Shown here piece by piece: positions 47,705-56,736 of a DNA stretch of 64,000 bases. The stretch lies in assembly GCF_000967545.1 (NCBI RefSeq), contig NZ_JXXV01000006.1:102867-166866 (forward strand), given 5' to 3'. The first letter of the stretch is position 1; each line of letters starts with the position of its first letter. The stretch is from Vibrio galatheae (GTDB lineage: Bacteria; Pseudomonadota; Gammaproteobacteria; Enterobacterales; Vibrionaceae). Both the position numbers and the translations under genes were made by a program. The notes under the pieces are model-generated. The model worked only from the letters and a program-made list of their open reading frames with translations, made no database searches and was not told the origin of the DNA.

Positions 47705-48770
47705 TAATACAAGACGTTCACTACTTAAAGCCGCTCTTATTGGGGCGGCGTATCCGTTGGCTGGCTGTGTATCAACGTCATCACAACCTGCTAAGCCAAC
47801 GCTTATTGGCTGCTCTATTTCGGGGCGAAACCGTTTTAACGCTGTGGTTGCAGACAAAAATGGTATGCCTATCCGCCAAGTGCAACTACCTGATCGTGGC
47901 CATGGCGTCGCCTCGAATGCGGCAATCGGTCATGGCGTTGCTTTTGCCCGCCGCCCGGGAACCTTTTTCCAAGTATTTGACTATCACAGTGGTGAATCGC
48001 TTAAATTAAGAGCCGCTGATAGCAACCGACATTACTATGGACACGGTGTCTATTCTAATGACGGCAAATGGCTCTATGCGACAGAAGGAGAGCGGGGGAC
48101 CAGTCGCGGGATTATTGGTGTCTATGATGTCACTGCGAATTATGAAAAAGTGGCAGAATTTACCGGGTTTGGCTTAGGGCCCCATGAAGTGATCGTTATG
48201 CCTGATGATTCGTTGGTCGTGGGTGTAGGTGGCGTTCATACCAATGGTAGAGCACCGCTAAATTTAGAGTCAATGACACCAAGCTTGAGCTACCTTGACC
48301 ACAATGGTGAGCTTGTTGAGCAAGTGGGGCTTGACGATCACAAGTTAAGTATTCGTCATTTGGCACATGATGGCTCGAACACGGTTTTATGTGGTCAGCA
48401 GTACCGTGGAGAGCCAGATGAGTATCCCGCGCTGCTTGCTATGCATACTCTTGGTGGCAAACTCACCCCCCTCCAAGCAGAGCCAGAGCAGTGGGCACGT
48501 TTTAATCACTACATTGCCAGTATTGCTGCGACGGAAGATTGGATCCTCGCGACATCACCGCGTGGTAACTGCTATGGCATTTGGTCTAAACACAACCAAA
48601 AACTGGTCGAGCTCTCTCCTTTACCTGATGCGTCAGGCGTTGTTGTCCAAGGGCAAGAATTCAAAGTCAGTTCCGGGGCGGGTGGTGTTGTTAGCCAGTT
48701 AGAACCAGGAGAGAAGCAGGTCCTACAATCTGGTGTTCAATGGGACAATCACTGGTCCGTCATCGGTTAA
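47694..48770 (+). CDS. DUF1513 Tat-exported lipoprotein
   Basis: 358 residues from ATG at 47694 (another ATG at 47685); either overlaps the previous gene's stop by 11-20 bases. The N terminus TRRSLLKAALIGAAYPLAGC combines a twin-arginine motif with a lipobox, so it is folded or cofactor-loaded before export and then lipidated. The body has repeated beta-propeller-like segments (GHGVYSNDGKWLYATE, GLGPHEVIVMPDDSLVVG). DUF1513 occurs with imelysins and DUF1111 in iron-regulated operons. It closes this operon. Confidence 0.82.
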   Translation: MVTDNTRRSLLKAALIGAAYPLAGCVSTSSQPAKPTLIGCSISGRNRFNAVVADKNGMPIRQVQLPDRGHGVASNAAIGHGVAFARRPGTFFQVFDYHSGESLKLRAADSNRHYYGHGVYSNDGKWLYATEGERGTSRGIIGVYDVTANYEKVAEFTGFGLGPHEVIVMPDDSLVVGVGGVHTNGRAPLNLESMTPSLSYLDHNGELVEQVGLDDHKLSIRHLAHDGSNTVLCGQQYRGEPDEYPALLAMHTLGGKLTPLQAEPEQWARFNHYIASIAATEDWILATSPRGNCYGIWSKHNQKLVELSPLPDASGVVVQGQEFKVSSGAGGVVSQLEPGEKQVLQSGVQWDNHWSVIG

Positions 48771-48878
48771 TCTTTTCACCCGCAATGGAGCAAGCCGCAA
48801 AAGTTTAAACAACAAGTCATACTCTTGTTCTATAACTCTGCCATACTTACCGTTAGGAGTATGGCAGGGGATGAAACA

Positions 48879-50450
48879 ATGGGAAAATGGACTTGTTGGT
48901 TGTTGGTGCTTTGCTTAACGCCCACAACGAGTTTTGCGACACAATTTTTTAACGAAATAGGTTGGTTTGAACCCGACAGTCAACTGCATCGCTTGCTGCA
49001 ATATCCAGCAGTGGTAGAGGACATATATCGCAATAACAATTCTCAGATGATCTGGTTTGATCTCCAGCAAAGTAGCAAACTCGAGTTTCAACTTGAGTTA
49101 ATCCACCACGCCAGTTTTAGTCCGCTGTTTTCACGTCAATTAAACTACTTGCAGTTTTATCGTAAAAGCAATCGATGGTATGAGTATGACGTGTTAGCAA
49201 CCGATACCTTGCTTCTCTACCTTAGTTACGCGGAAAATGCCAAAACCGAGGGAAATGAGTGGTTCTTTGATGGTAAGATGAACGAATCGCTGCCCATCCC
49301 TCCTAACAGTGCCTTGATTGCGACTCATCGTGCCATCTCTCAGCAAGCATTAGGGGATCTTATTGAGCGTTATACGCCCGACTCCTCAGGCTATCAATCG
49401 CTCGTCGATACCTATTTGCATCTGGTGAAGTTTCAGAAACTGGAGACCCCTCTTTACACCCAAGAAGGGATAAAAAAGGCCGGCGATAAACTTGCCAACA
49501 GAGAGGTATTATTACACAGACTCGAAGTGGTTGATGTTGACCTGCTTAATGTTAGGAAAGATGTCACCTGGTTTGATAATACGCTCGAAAGTGCCGTTAA
49601 ACAGTTTCAGCGGCTTCATGGCCTCAAAGAAGATGGCATTATCGGCCCCGATACCATCAAGTGGTTAAATTTAGCGATAGAGAAGCGATTGTCGATATTA
49701 GCAATCAATGCTGAACGAATCCGTTACTGGCCTGTTCAGCGTGATACCATTATTGTTGTCAATGTGCCGAGTTTTGAAATGAAGTATTGGGCGCGCGGCC
49801 AGCAACTGTTTGCGTCTAAGGTTGTCGTGGGCAGAAAGGCACGCCCAACGCCTGTGATGACGACCAAATTAGACTCGCTTATCCTTAACCCGACGTGGAA
49901 TGTACCGTGGAAAATCATGGTTGAAGACATCATTCCGAAGGTGAAAGAGGATGTGAACTACCTCGCTACACACAATATTAAGATCATCCCTAAGTGGGGC
50001 TCTCAAGACATTATTAGCCCAGCAGAGATTGATTGGAAAAATCTGAAACCCAGTGCGTTTCCCTATCGAATGACTCAACTATCAGGTAACGCCAATGCGC
50101 TAGGTTTGTATAAATTTAACACGCCCAACCGAAGGGCCATTTATCTCCACGATACACCAAGTAAAGGGCTATTTGACGAAACACAAAGAGCATTTAGCTC
50201 AGGCTGTATTCGAGTCGAAAACGCCGATCGTTTTGCGGTGACTTTACTTGAATCGCAAGGTTTAACCTTTGAACAAGATACCTCCGTCGAGACAAAACAG
50301 AGTGCTGAGCCTGTCGCCAATCAATCGATCCCGTTAAAAAACCGGATTCCTGTCCATATCATTTATCAGACGGCTTGGTATGAGGAAGGAAATGTCCACT
50401 ATCGGGAAGATATTTACCGCTTAGATAGATTTCGTTACACAAAGGGATAA
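48879..50450 (+). CDS. ldtD: L,D-transpeptidase, YcbB/LdtD type
   Basis: 523 residues from ATG at 48879 (AGGGG at proper spacing); the frame is open from 48825. A signal peptide (WTCWLLVLCLTPTTSFA) is followed by a helical region, a peptidoglycan-binding fold (AVKQFQRLHGLKEDGIIGPDTI) and a YkuD catalytic domain with IYLHDTPSK and the nucleophile in FSSGCIRV. It makes 3-3 cross-links in peptidoglycan in the periplasm. It comes before a murein endopeptidase gene and ycbL, as in enterobacteria. Confidence 0.93.
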   Translation: MGKWTCWLLVLCLTPTTSFATQFFNEIGWFEPDSQLHRLLQYPAVVEDIYRNNNSQMIWFDLQQSSKLEFQLELIHHASFSPLFSRQLNYLQFYRKSNRWYEYDVLATDTLLLYLSYAENAKTEGNEWFFDGKMNESLPIPPNSALIATHRAISQQALGDLIERYTPDSSGYQSLVDTYLHLVKFQKLETPLYTQEGIKKAGDKLANREVLLHRLEVVDVDLLNVRKDVTWFDNTLESAVKQFQRLHGLKEDGIIGPDTIKWLNLAIEKRLSILAINAERIRYWPVQRDTIIVVNVPSFEMKYWARGQQLFASKVVVGRKARPTPVMTTKLDSLILNPTWNVPWKIMVEDIIPKVKEDVNYLATHNIKIIPKWGSQDIISPAEIDWKNLKPSAFPYRMTQLSGNANALGLYKFNTPNRRAIYLHDTPSKGLFDETQRAFSSGCIRVENADRFAVTLLESQGLTFEQDTSVETKQSAEPVANQSIPLKNRIPVHIIYQTAWYEEGNVHYREDIYRLDRFRYTKG

Positions 50451-50630
50451 AATTGACCCATTCTTTACTTTGACATTAAAAATTAATTTTTATGAGTGGC
50501 TTCAATAGGTAATAAACAAAGTCGCTGCATTGTGCCTCTTTGAGCATGTTTTATGCATTTGCACTTCACAACAGAGTCCGGTAGTGTCGCCGTTTGACAC
50601 GTTTTGAGCAACATGTGAAGGTAATTTAAA

Positions 50631-51173
50631 GTGGCATTATCCCGACGAGACTTTATTAAGCTGGCCGGAAGTGGTTTGGTAGTAGCGAGCTGTGCACCAA
50701 GTATGGTGTGGGCATCTTATCCAGATCAACCTCGTTCATTAGCATTAACAAATTTACACACCAGTGAAGCACTTGAAACGTGTTACTTCGATGGTAATAA
50801 CTACGTCAACAAAGAACTCAATCGTCTTAACCACTTGTGCCGAGACTTTAGGCGCAATGAAGTTCATGCGATGGACAAGCGATTGTTTGACCATATCAGT
50901 TTGATTCAAAAAGAGTTAGGGGTTGAAGCTGAGGTACAGATCATCTCAGGTTATCGTTCTCCAGCAACAAATGAAGCCCTACGTAGACAATCAAGTGGTG
51001 TCGCTAAGAAAAGTTATCACATGCTGGGACAAGCGATTGACTTTCGCCTTGATGGCGTAAGCCTTGAGAGAGTGCGCAATGCTGCCCGCGAACTTCAAGT
51101 TGGTGGTGTTGGCTACTATCCAAGAAGTAACTTTGTCCATATTGACACTGGCCCTGTGCGCTACTGGGCATGA
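50631..51173 (+). CDS. mepK: Murein endopeptidase, YcbK/MepK type
   Basis: 180 residues from GTG at 50631 with GAAGG upstream. A Tat signal (SRRDFIKLAGSGLVVASC) leads to an M15-like metal site: SYHMLGQAIDF supplies His and Asp, FVHIDTG the second His. MepK cleaves 3-3 and 3-4 cross-links and so complements the transpeptidase encoded upstream. A 180-base gap separates them, which may contain its own promoter. YcbL follows at 79 bases. Confidence 0.9.
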   Translation: MALSRRDFIKLAGSGLVVASCAPSMVWASYPDQPRSLALTNLHTSEALETCYFDGNNYVNKELNRLNHLCRDFRRNEVHAMDKRLFDHISLIQKELGVEAEVQIISGYRSPATNEALRRQSSGVAKKSYHMLGQAIDFRLDGVSLERVRNAARELQVGGVGYYPRSNFVHIDTGPVRYWA

Positions 51174-51252
51174 TGGTATTACGCATCTGGTTGTCAAAAT
51201 GGCGCGCAAGTGTCATAGTTCAGCCAGTTTAGATAGTTATCAAGGTTAAGCT

Positions 51253-51909
51253 ATGTCACTCAAGTACCAAGTCGTCCCTGTTACTTCCTTTTCCCAGAAC
51301 TGTTCTATCGTTTGGTGTGATGAAACCATGGAAGCCATCGTTGTCGACCCAGGCGGTGATGTAAAGCAGTTAGCGATGCTAATCAAGGATCTAGGCGTAA
51401 AGGTGGTGAACCTAGTATTGACTCACGGTCACCTTGACCATGTCGGTGGAACTGAGCCTCTTGCCCGTGAGTTGGGTGGCGTAAACATCATTGGGCCGCA
51501 TAAAGACGATAATTTTTGGTTGCAAGGGCTAGAAAATCAAAGTCAGATGTTCGGCTTTCCGCTAACAAAGGCACTCGAACCTGATCAGTGGCTTAATGAT
51601 GGCGATACCATCAAATTCGGTCACCAAGTCTTGAACGTGATTCATACACCAGGCCATACTCCAGGCCACGTAGTGCTATTCAGCGAAGAGGCAAAATTGG
51701 CGTTTGTCGGCGACGTGCTCTTCAATGGCTCAATCGGTCGTACTGACTTTCCGAAAGGTGATTTTGATACCTTGATTGCATCAATTAAAGGCAAGTTATG
51801 GCCGTTAGGCAACGATGTTCGATTTGTTCCCGGTCATGGCCCTGAATCAACATTTGGTAGAGAGCGCGCGTCAAACCCGTTTGTTGCAGATGAAATGCCA
51901 CTGTATTAA
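51253..51909 (+). CDS. ycbL: Metallo-beta-lactamase-fold hydrolase YcbL (glyoxalase II-like)
   Basis: 218 residues. Metal ligands are in THGHLDHVGG, TPGHTPGHV, FVGDVLF and VPGHGPES, the order of glyoxalase II-type hydrolases. It is cytoplasmic with no signal peptide. YcbL has weak S-lactoylglutathione hydrolase activity in Salmonella, so a type II glyoxalase is a fair label. A terminator follows the stop and overlaps the 3' end of the convergent DUF2982 gene. Confidence 0.93.
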   Translation: MSLKYQVVPVTSFSQNCSIVWCDETMEAIVVDPGGDVKQLAMLIKDLGVKVVNLVLTHGHLDHVGGTEPLARELGGVNIIGPHKDDNFWLQGLENQSQMFGFPLTKALEPDQWLNDGDTIKFGHQVLNVIHTPGHTPGHVVLFSEEAKLAFVGDVLFNGSIGRTDFPKGDFDTLIASIKGKLWPLGNDVRFVPGHGPESTFGRERASNPFVADEMPLY

Positions 51910-51929
51910 CCACCTAATTTGATTTACTC

Positions 51930-51953
51930 AAGGTCGCGCTAGCGGCCTTTTTT
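51930..51953 (+). terminator. Terminator between convergent ycbL and DUF2982 genes
   Basis: AAGGTCGC-GCTA-GCGGCCTT then TTTTAT; one mismatch in the stem. Its T-run overlaps the DUF2982 stop. Confidence 0.8.
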
Positions 51954-52620
51954 ATGCGTCGAGATCGGCAGCGGCTAGGTATCGTCTTGCTAGTCCAACG
52001 AACTCATCTGCATCTCTATCTAAGTCTTGGCTAGAAATGAAAATATCATAATCAAAATACTGCCGTTGGTATTTCATACGATTGGCGAGCATCGCCTGAA
52101 GCCCTTTAAAACGCTTACCCTCAGGAGTAGTAAAGACTTTTGAATCCAATACGATATCTTCAAATTGCGCCCCTTGCTGATGTTGACGAGCGCCTAAATA
52201 AAGAAGGGCACGTTGACTGAGGAGAATTTCAGTCGCTATTCTCGGACAGATGCTGTTGAGGTAGGGGGAGTAGTCTTTCAGTTTTATCCCTACCCAAGGC
52301 AATGGTTGATGCCAGCCTTGGTGCTCGTAGGTACAAATACCAATTTTCTGGACGTTATTCCATTTCACAACCCAACCGCCTTTAAACAAATGCTGCTGAA
52401 AATGTGTGGCGGTTAAGGTGAATCTGACCGTGCTCTTTAGTATCAGGATGTAGCCAAAGACAAGCAGTGACGCAATCACTATGATGGTCAGTATGGCTTG
52501 CTGCCAACCCGGTGCATACAAGAAGAGCAACAGGCAGCCAATAGCGAAAATACCACTAAACCACCTCATGGTAATTGAGGAGAACACAAAGGGTTGATTG
52601 GTTAAATGGACGGTTTGCAT
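51952..52620 (-). CDS. DUF2982 family membrane protein
   Basis: 222 residues with two N-terminal helices (about 19-35 and 42-62) and a cytosolic PH-like region (RFTLTATHFQQHLFKGGWVVKWNNVQKIGI). I recognise DUF2982, a family of Vibrio and Shewanella-type bacteria without known function. Monocistronic on the minus strand; divergent from the H1-like gene. Confidence 0.8.
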   Translation of the reverse strand: MQTVHLTNQPFVFSSITMRWFSGIFAIGCLLLFLYAPGWQQAILTIIVIASLLVFGYILILKSTVRFTLTATHFQQHLFKGGWVVKWNNVQKIGICTYEHQGWHQPLPWVGIKLKDYSPYLNSICPRIATEILLSQRALLYLGARQHQQGAQFEDIVLDSKVFTTPEGKRFKGLQAMLANRMKYQRQYFDYDIFISSQDLDRDADEFVGLARRYLAAADLDA

Positions 52621-52840
52621 ATCGGGTTACTCTCAGCAATAAATACATCTGTTTATATAATCAGTAGTTGAAGATTCGAACACTTGGTTTATTGATTAAA
52701 TTGTAGTCGCATGATGTTGTATCGCGTATTTTTGTCCCATAAAGCGGCTCATACCCTGTAAATACCAGCAAAATTTTGGTATAAAACGCGCTTCAAATTT
52801 TCACCACTGCTCCGTATGCAGTGAAATGGAGAAACACTCG

Positions 52841-53215
52841 ATGAGACTTGCTCATAAGCGTAACGTGCAGCTTAAACTGCAAAAACGCATTAAAGCGACG
52901 GTTGCTAACGTTCAAGCAACAAAGAAAGCTAAGCCAGCAGTTGAGAAAAAAGTAGCTGTAAAACCAGCAGCGGAGAAAGTTGTAGCAGCCGTGAATACAA
53001 CTGACGTTGCGCTAACACCTAAGCAGCAACAAGTTCTTGATATCGTTGTTAGCAACGCTGAAGGTATCAACCCTAAAGGTATCGGCATCGCCGCAGGCCA
53101 AGAAGATGCGAAAGCGGCATCTTGGGCGACAGGCGCTCTGAAAAAACTGCTAGAAGAAAACCTAGTCGTTAAAGAGCAACTCGCTGGCAACAAAGTGATC
53201 TACAAAGCGATCTAA
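52841..53215 (+). CDS. Histone H1-like basic protein with winged-helix end
   Basis: 124 residues from ATG at 52841 with GGAG 11 bases upstream. The first 50 residues are a low-complexity Lys/Ala/Val region (KAKPAVEKKVAVKPAAEKVV) like eukaryotic or chlamydial H1; the rest (TPKQQQVLDIVVSNAEGINPKGIG then GALKKLLEENLVVKEQ) is a small winged-helix fold. I infer a nucleoid-associated or regulatory DNA-binding protein. It has its own terminator, and the codons match the genome's highly used set, which suggests good expression. Confidence 0.75.
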   Translation: MRLAHKRNVQLKLQKRIKATVANVQATKKAKPAVEKKVAVKPAAEKVVAAVNTTDVALTPKQQQVLDIVVSNAEGINPKGIGIAAGQEDAKAASWATGALKKLLEENLVVKEQLAGNKVIYKAI

Positions 53216-53589
53216 CCTTCATACGCCAACGCTGACTATTCAGTCTACATGCTTTAGAGCCTCGACCATGTCGAGGCTTTTTCGTTTTATCCCAACCGGT
53301 TTAATGGTTTTGTCACATTTTTAGTTGATTCTCATTTGAGTAAATAACTAAGTATTAATTGGTGGGTTGAATTATTTTTATTCTATATAAGTAATTGAAT
53401 TTAATTTTATTTTAAGTTTTTATGTCTTTTATTCTACGTATAAGTACGTAGTTCTTTAGTCTAATTATTGTTTTGATTGTTAAAAATAGTCCGTGTTCAC
53501 GCCTATTTCATATTGTTCCTAGTTCAACCACTCTGTCTAAGAAATAGAACATGCCTAGTAAGGCGGACCTCGGAACAAAGGACGTGAAA
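53216..53589. other. AT-rich region upstream of the TRAP operon
   Basis: About 375 bases: the terminator at 53258, then more than 200 very AT-rich bases ending shortly before dctP. This should be the promoter/operator of the TRAP genes, probably the target of the response regulator encoded at 58091. No sigma-54 (TGGCAC-N5-TTGC) element was seen. Confidence 0.5.
53258..53284 (+). terminator. Terminator after the H1-like gene
   Basis: AGCCTCGAC-CAT-GTCGAGGCT followed by TTTTCG. Confidence 0.9.
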
Positions 53590-54696
53590 ATGAGTCTTAT
53601 CAAACAATCTTTAACAAGAGTATTGAAAGGAACTGCAATTGCTGCAGCCCTAGCAGTTGTTGCAACCTCTGCCACTGCTGCTGAAAAAGTGTATCGCTTA
53701 AAGCTTGCTGAAACTTGGGGGCCAAACTTCCCTGTTTTTGGTGACGCCACGAAAAATATGGCGGCAATGGCTGAAAAAATGTCGAATGGTCGTCTACAAA
53801 TACGTATTGATTCTGCCAATAAGCACAAAGCGCCACTTGGCGTTTTTGATATGGTGAAATCAGGTCAGTACGATATGGGTCACTCAGGCTCATATTACTG
53901 GAAAGGCAAAGTGCCAAACACCTTGTACTTCACTTCTATGCCGTTTGGTATGACTCCTTCTGAGCAATACGCGTGGTTCTATCACGGTGGTGGCATGGAG
54001 CTCATGGATAAGGTTTATGCGCCGCACAACCTGCTTTCTTTCCCTGGTGGTAACACTGATGTTCAGATGGGCGGTTGGTTCCAAAAAGAAATTAACACGG
54101 TAGAAGATTTTCAGGGCCTGAAGATGCGTATCCCAGGTTTCGCAGGTGAAATCTTAGCTGAGCTGGGCGCTAAGCCGACCAATATTGCGCCGGGTGAGCT
54201 CTACACCTCTCTTGAGCGTCGCACCATTGATGCTTTGGAGTGGGTTGGACCGTCACTTGATTTACGTATGGGCTTTCACAAAATCGCGCCTTACTACTAC
54301 ACAGGTTGGCATGAGCCAGGTTCAGAGCTTCAGTTCCTAGTTAACAAACGTAAGTACGAAAGCTTACCTGAAGATCTACGTGAAATTCTACGTATAGCAA
54401 TGCGCACGGCCGCTTACGATATGTATACACAGGCTACGCACGAAAGTGGCAAGAACTGGGTTTCGATGAAAACAGAATACCCAGACGTGCAAGTCAAAGA
54501 TTTCCCACCTGCTGTAATGCAAGCAATGCGTGACGCTAATGATCGTCTATTGGCAAAACACGCTGCGGAAGATGAATTGGCAGCCGAGATTCAAAAATCT
54601 CAAGCGGATTATCTGAAGCAAGTGCGTTCGTGGACGGACATCTCTCACCGCGCCTACTTAAACAGCCAAGCGGCACAAGAAGAACTTAAACAATAA
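53590..54696 (+). CDS. dctP: TRAP transporter substrate-binding protein (TakP-like)
   Basis: 368 residues from ATG at 53590, which begins a clear signal peptide (LKGTAIAAALAVVATSATA). It is periplasmic. The conserved carboxylate-binding Arg is in LKMRIPGFAGEI, and the run DALEWVGPSLDLRMGFHKIAPYYYTGW is close to Rhodobacter TakP, which binds 2-oxo acids. It delivers substrate to DctQM for sodium-driven uptake. Substrate here is probably a 2-oxo or related monocarboxylic acid. The gene is separated from dctQ by two hairpins. Confidence 0.9.
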   Translation: MSLIKQSLTRVLKGTAIAAALAVVATSATAAEKVYRLKLAETWGPNFPVFGDATKNMAAMAEKMSNGRLQIRIDSANKHKAPLGVFDMVKSGQYDMGHSGSYYWKGKVPNTLYFTSMPFGMTPSEQYAWFYHGGGMELMDKVYAPHNLLSFPGGNTDVQMGGWFQKEINTVEDFQGLKMRIPGFAGEILAELGAKPTNIAPGELYTSLERRTIDALEWVGPSLDLRMGFHKIAPYYYTGWHEPGSELQFLVNKRKYESLPEDLREILRIAMRTAAYDMYTQATHESGKNWVSMKTEYPDVQVKDFPPAVMQAMRDANDRLLAKHAAEDELAAEIQKSQADYLKQVRSWTDISHRAYLNSQAAQEELKQ

Positions 54697-54701
54697 ATAT
54701 T

Positions 54702-54737
54702 GCTCCCGCTGCGTGACAATGTCACGCAGTTGGGGAG
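54702..54737 (+). promoter_or_regulatory. First intercistronic hairpin, dctP-dctQ
   Basis: GCTCCC-G-CTGCGTGAC-AAT-GTCACGCAG-TT-GGGGAG, an inner 9-base perfect stem with an extended base, just after the dctP stop. No T-run follows. It probably protects the dctP message from 3' decay. Confidence 0.65.
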
Positions 54738-54757
54738 GCTCAAGAAAATCTTATAAA

Positions 54758-54796
54758 AACGCCACTCATTAGGTCAACAGACCCTAGAGTGGCGTT
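54758..54796 (+). promoter_or_regulatory. Second, longer intercistronic hairpin, dctP-dctQ
   Basis: AACGCCACTC and GAGTGGCGTT form a 10-base perfect outer stem; within it TTAGGTC and GACCCTA extend pairing to a tiny AACA loop. It ends 24 bases before the dctQ ATG and may lower transcription or translation of dctQM relative to dctP. Confidence 0.65.
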
Positions 54797-54819
54797 ATCA
54801 AAAATCCATGGAGTAGGGA

Positions 54820-55353
54820 ATGAGAAGCCTGATCTATATTGAGCGAGGTTTTAATCGCTTTGGTGACTTTCTCGGATGGTTATCAAGTCTGTTATTTATC
54901 TTATTGCTCGTCAATGTCGTTTATGACGTTGTCATGCGTTATGCATTTAATGATGTCTCTATTGCGTTTCAAGAGATGGAGTGGCATCTGTTCTCCGCAG
55001 TATTTCTACTTGGTGTCCCGTACGCAATAAAGGCGGGTGGTCATGTTCGAGTCGATTTGTTTTACGAGCGCCTTTCAAACAAAGCACAAGCGATCATTGA
55101 TTTACTCGGTACCCTGTTTTTTCTTTTTCCGTTTTGTCTTTTGGTGGCGTATTACGGAATCGATTTTGCCAAAGAGAGTTACGCGCTCGGTGAAACATCG
55201 GGCGATCCCGGTGGGTTGCCATACCGCTGGCTAATTAAAGCGATGATTCCTTTGTCATTCCTATTTATGGCGATCAGTGGTGTTGGTTTATTGCTTCATT
55301 CGCTGAATAAAATCATCAATCCACATCTTATCTACGCGCAAGAACGCAAATAA
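54820..55353 (+). CDS. dctQ: TRAP transporter small permease DctQ
   Basis: 177 residues with four membrane helices. DVVMRYAFNDVSIAFQEMEWHLFSAVFLLG is the typical DctQ signature, and AGGHVRVDLFYERL follows. It joins DctM to form the membrane part of the transporter. It lies 12 bases before dctM on the same transcript. Confidence 0.92.
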   Translation: MRSLIYIERGFNRFGDFLGWLSSLLFILLLVNVVYDVVMRYAFNDVSIAFQEMEWHLFSAVFLLGVPYAIKAGGHVRVDLFYERLSNKAQAIIDLLGTLFFLFPFCLLVAYYGIDFAKESYALGETSGDPGGLPYRWLIKAMIPLSFLFMAISGVGLLLHSLNKIINPHLIYAQERK

Positions 55354-55364
55354 AGGAGGCTACA

Positions 55365-56648
55365 GTGGTCGGTATTGTAATGTTTTTTGTTGCCTTGTTT
55401 GCTTTGCTACTTGGCTTTCCTGTCGCCTTCACGTTTGGCGGTATTGCGTTAATTTTTGGAGTTTGGGCAGAAGGCATGGATATGTTTGCTTTCATGCCTT
55501 ACCGAATTCAATCCATCATGGAAAACACTGTGTTGATGGCCGTTCCGCTGTTCGTCTTCATGGGATTGGTTCTGCAGAAAACACGTTTAGCAGAGCAGTT
55601 GCTGGAATCAATGGGCAAACTGTTTGGCGGTGTTCGTGGTGGTATCGCCATTTCAACCGTTCTGGTTGGCGCTTTGCTAGCAGCTTCGACAGGTGTCGTC
55701 GGCGCGTCAGTGGTGGCAATGGGGCTTATCTCACTGCCTGTTATGCTTAAGTACAACTATGATAAGGGTCTAGCGTGTGGCACCATCTGTGCGTCAGGTA
55801 CCTTAGGTCAAATTATTCCGCCTTCCATTGTGCTTATTTTGCTTGGCGACGTGCTCGGTGTGCCAGTGGGCGATCTTTTCCAAGCGGCAGTATGGCCGGG
55901 TATTGTTCTTGTTGGCGCGTATGTGGTGTATATCCTGATCTACGCGAAAATGAATCCAGATGCGGCTCAGCCTATTCCGAGCGACGGTACAATGGACAGA
56001 AGACAAGAGGTGATCACGGCGCTTAAGGCTGTCATTCCTCCATTGGCTTTGATTATTGTCGTACTTGGCTCTATTTTCGCTGGTGTAGCAACGCCAACAG
56101 AGTCTGCTGCGCTTGGTGGTGCGGGTGCAATCGTGCTGGCTCTTCTTTATCGTCAGTTTAGCTGGTCAATGGTCTATGAAGCGTCGAAGGAAACGGTCAA
56201 AGTCACCGCAATGGTGTTCGCGATTTTGCTCGGTGCAACCGCTTTCTCGATGGCATTTACTTATACGGGCGGCGACTATTTAGTTGAGGAGTGGTTGTTG
56301 CAGATACCTGGTGATAAATGGGGCTTCCTGATCATCACTATGCTGGTTATTTTAGTGCTCGGCTTCTTTATCGACTTCGTAGAGATCTGTTTCATCATTG
56401 TGCCAATCCTTGCGCCAGTTGCAGAGCTGATGGGCATTAACATGACGTGGTTCGCTATTTTGATTGCCATGAACTTGCAGACGTCGTTTTTAACGCCACC
56501 TTTTGGTTTTAGTTTGTTCTATTTAAAAGGTGTGGCACCAAAAGGCGTCACCACCAGAGATATCTATCGCGGTGTAATGCCATTTATCGCGATACAGATC
56601 TTTGTACTTGCGACCTTGCTCGTTTTCCCTCAATTCTACGGAATGTGA
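55365..56648 (+). CDS. dctM: TRAP transporter large permease DctM
   Basis: 427 residues from GTG at 55365, with AAGGAGG directly upstream at the right distance. About twelve helices. The sequences SGTLGQIIPPSIVLILLGD and ATPTESAALGGAGAIVLALL are DctM family signatures. It is the sodium-coupled transport subunit. A hairpin separates it from the kinase gene. Confidence 0.94.
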   Translation: MVGIVMFFVALFALLLGFPVAFTFGGIALIFGVWAEGMDMFAFMPYRIQSIMENTVLMAVPLFVFMGLVLQKTRLAEQLLESMGKLFGGVRGGIAISTVLVGALLAASTGVVGASVVAMGLISLPVMLKYNYDKGLACGTICASGTLGQIIPPSIVLILLGDVLGVPVGDLFQAAVWPGIVLVGAYVVYILIYAKMNPDAAQPIPSDGTMDRRQEVITALKAVIPPLALIIVVLGSIFAGVATPTESAALGGAGAIVLALLYRQFSWSMVYEASKETVKVTAMVFAILLGATAFSMAFTYTGGDYLVEEWLLQIPGDKWGFLIITMLVILVLGFFIDFVEICFIIVPILAPVAELMGINMTWFAILIAMNLQTSFLTPPFGFSLFYLKGVAPKGVTTRDIYRGVMPFIAIQIFVLATLLVFPQFYGM

Positions 56649-56686
56649 TCTTTTAGTTACGTTTAATTAACAACTCCTGTTAAAGT

Positions 56687-56716
56687 GAGGCTGCTTGCCA
56701 TTCGGTAAGCAGCCTC
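56687..56716 (+). promoter_or_regulatory. Hairpin between dctM and the sensor kinase gene
   Basis: GAGGCTGCTT-N10-AAGCAGCCTC, a 10-base perfect stem 21 bases before the kinase ATG, without T-run. It may act as a partial terminator or reduce kinase translation. Confidence 0.55.
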
Positions 56717-56736
56717 TGTTGTCATTGGGGAAAGGA

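Noticed and set aside
53216..53589. Sigma-54 promoter for the TRAP operon
   Set aside because: No TGGCAC-N5-TTGC element was found by eye, and the adjacent regulator is NarL-type, not DctD-type.
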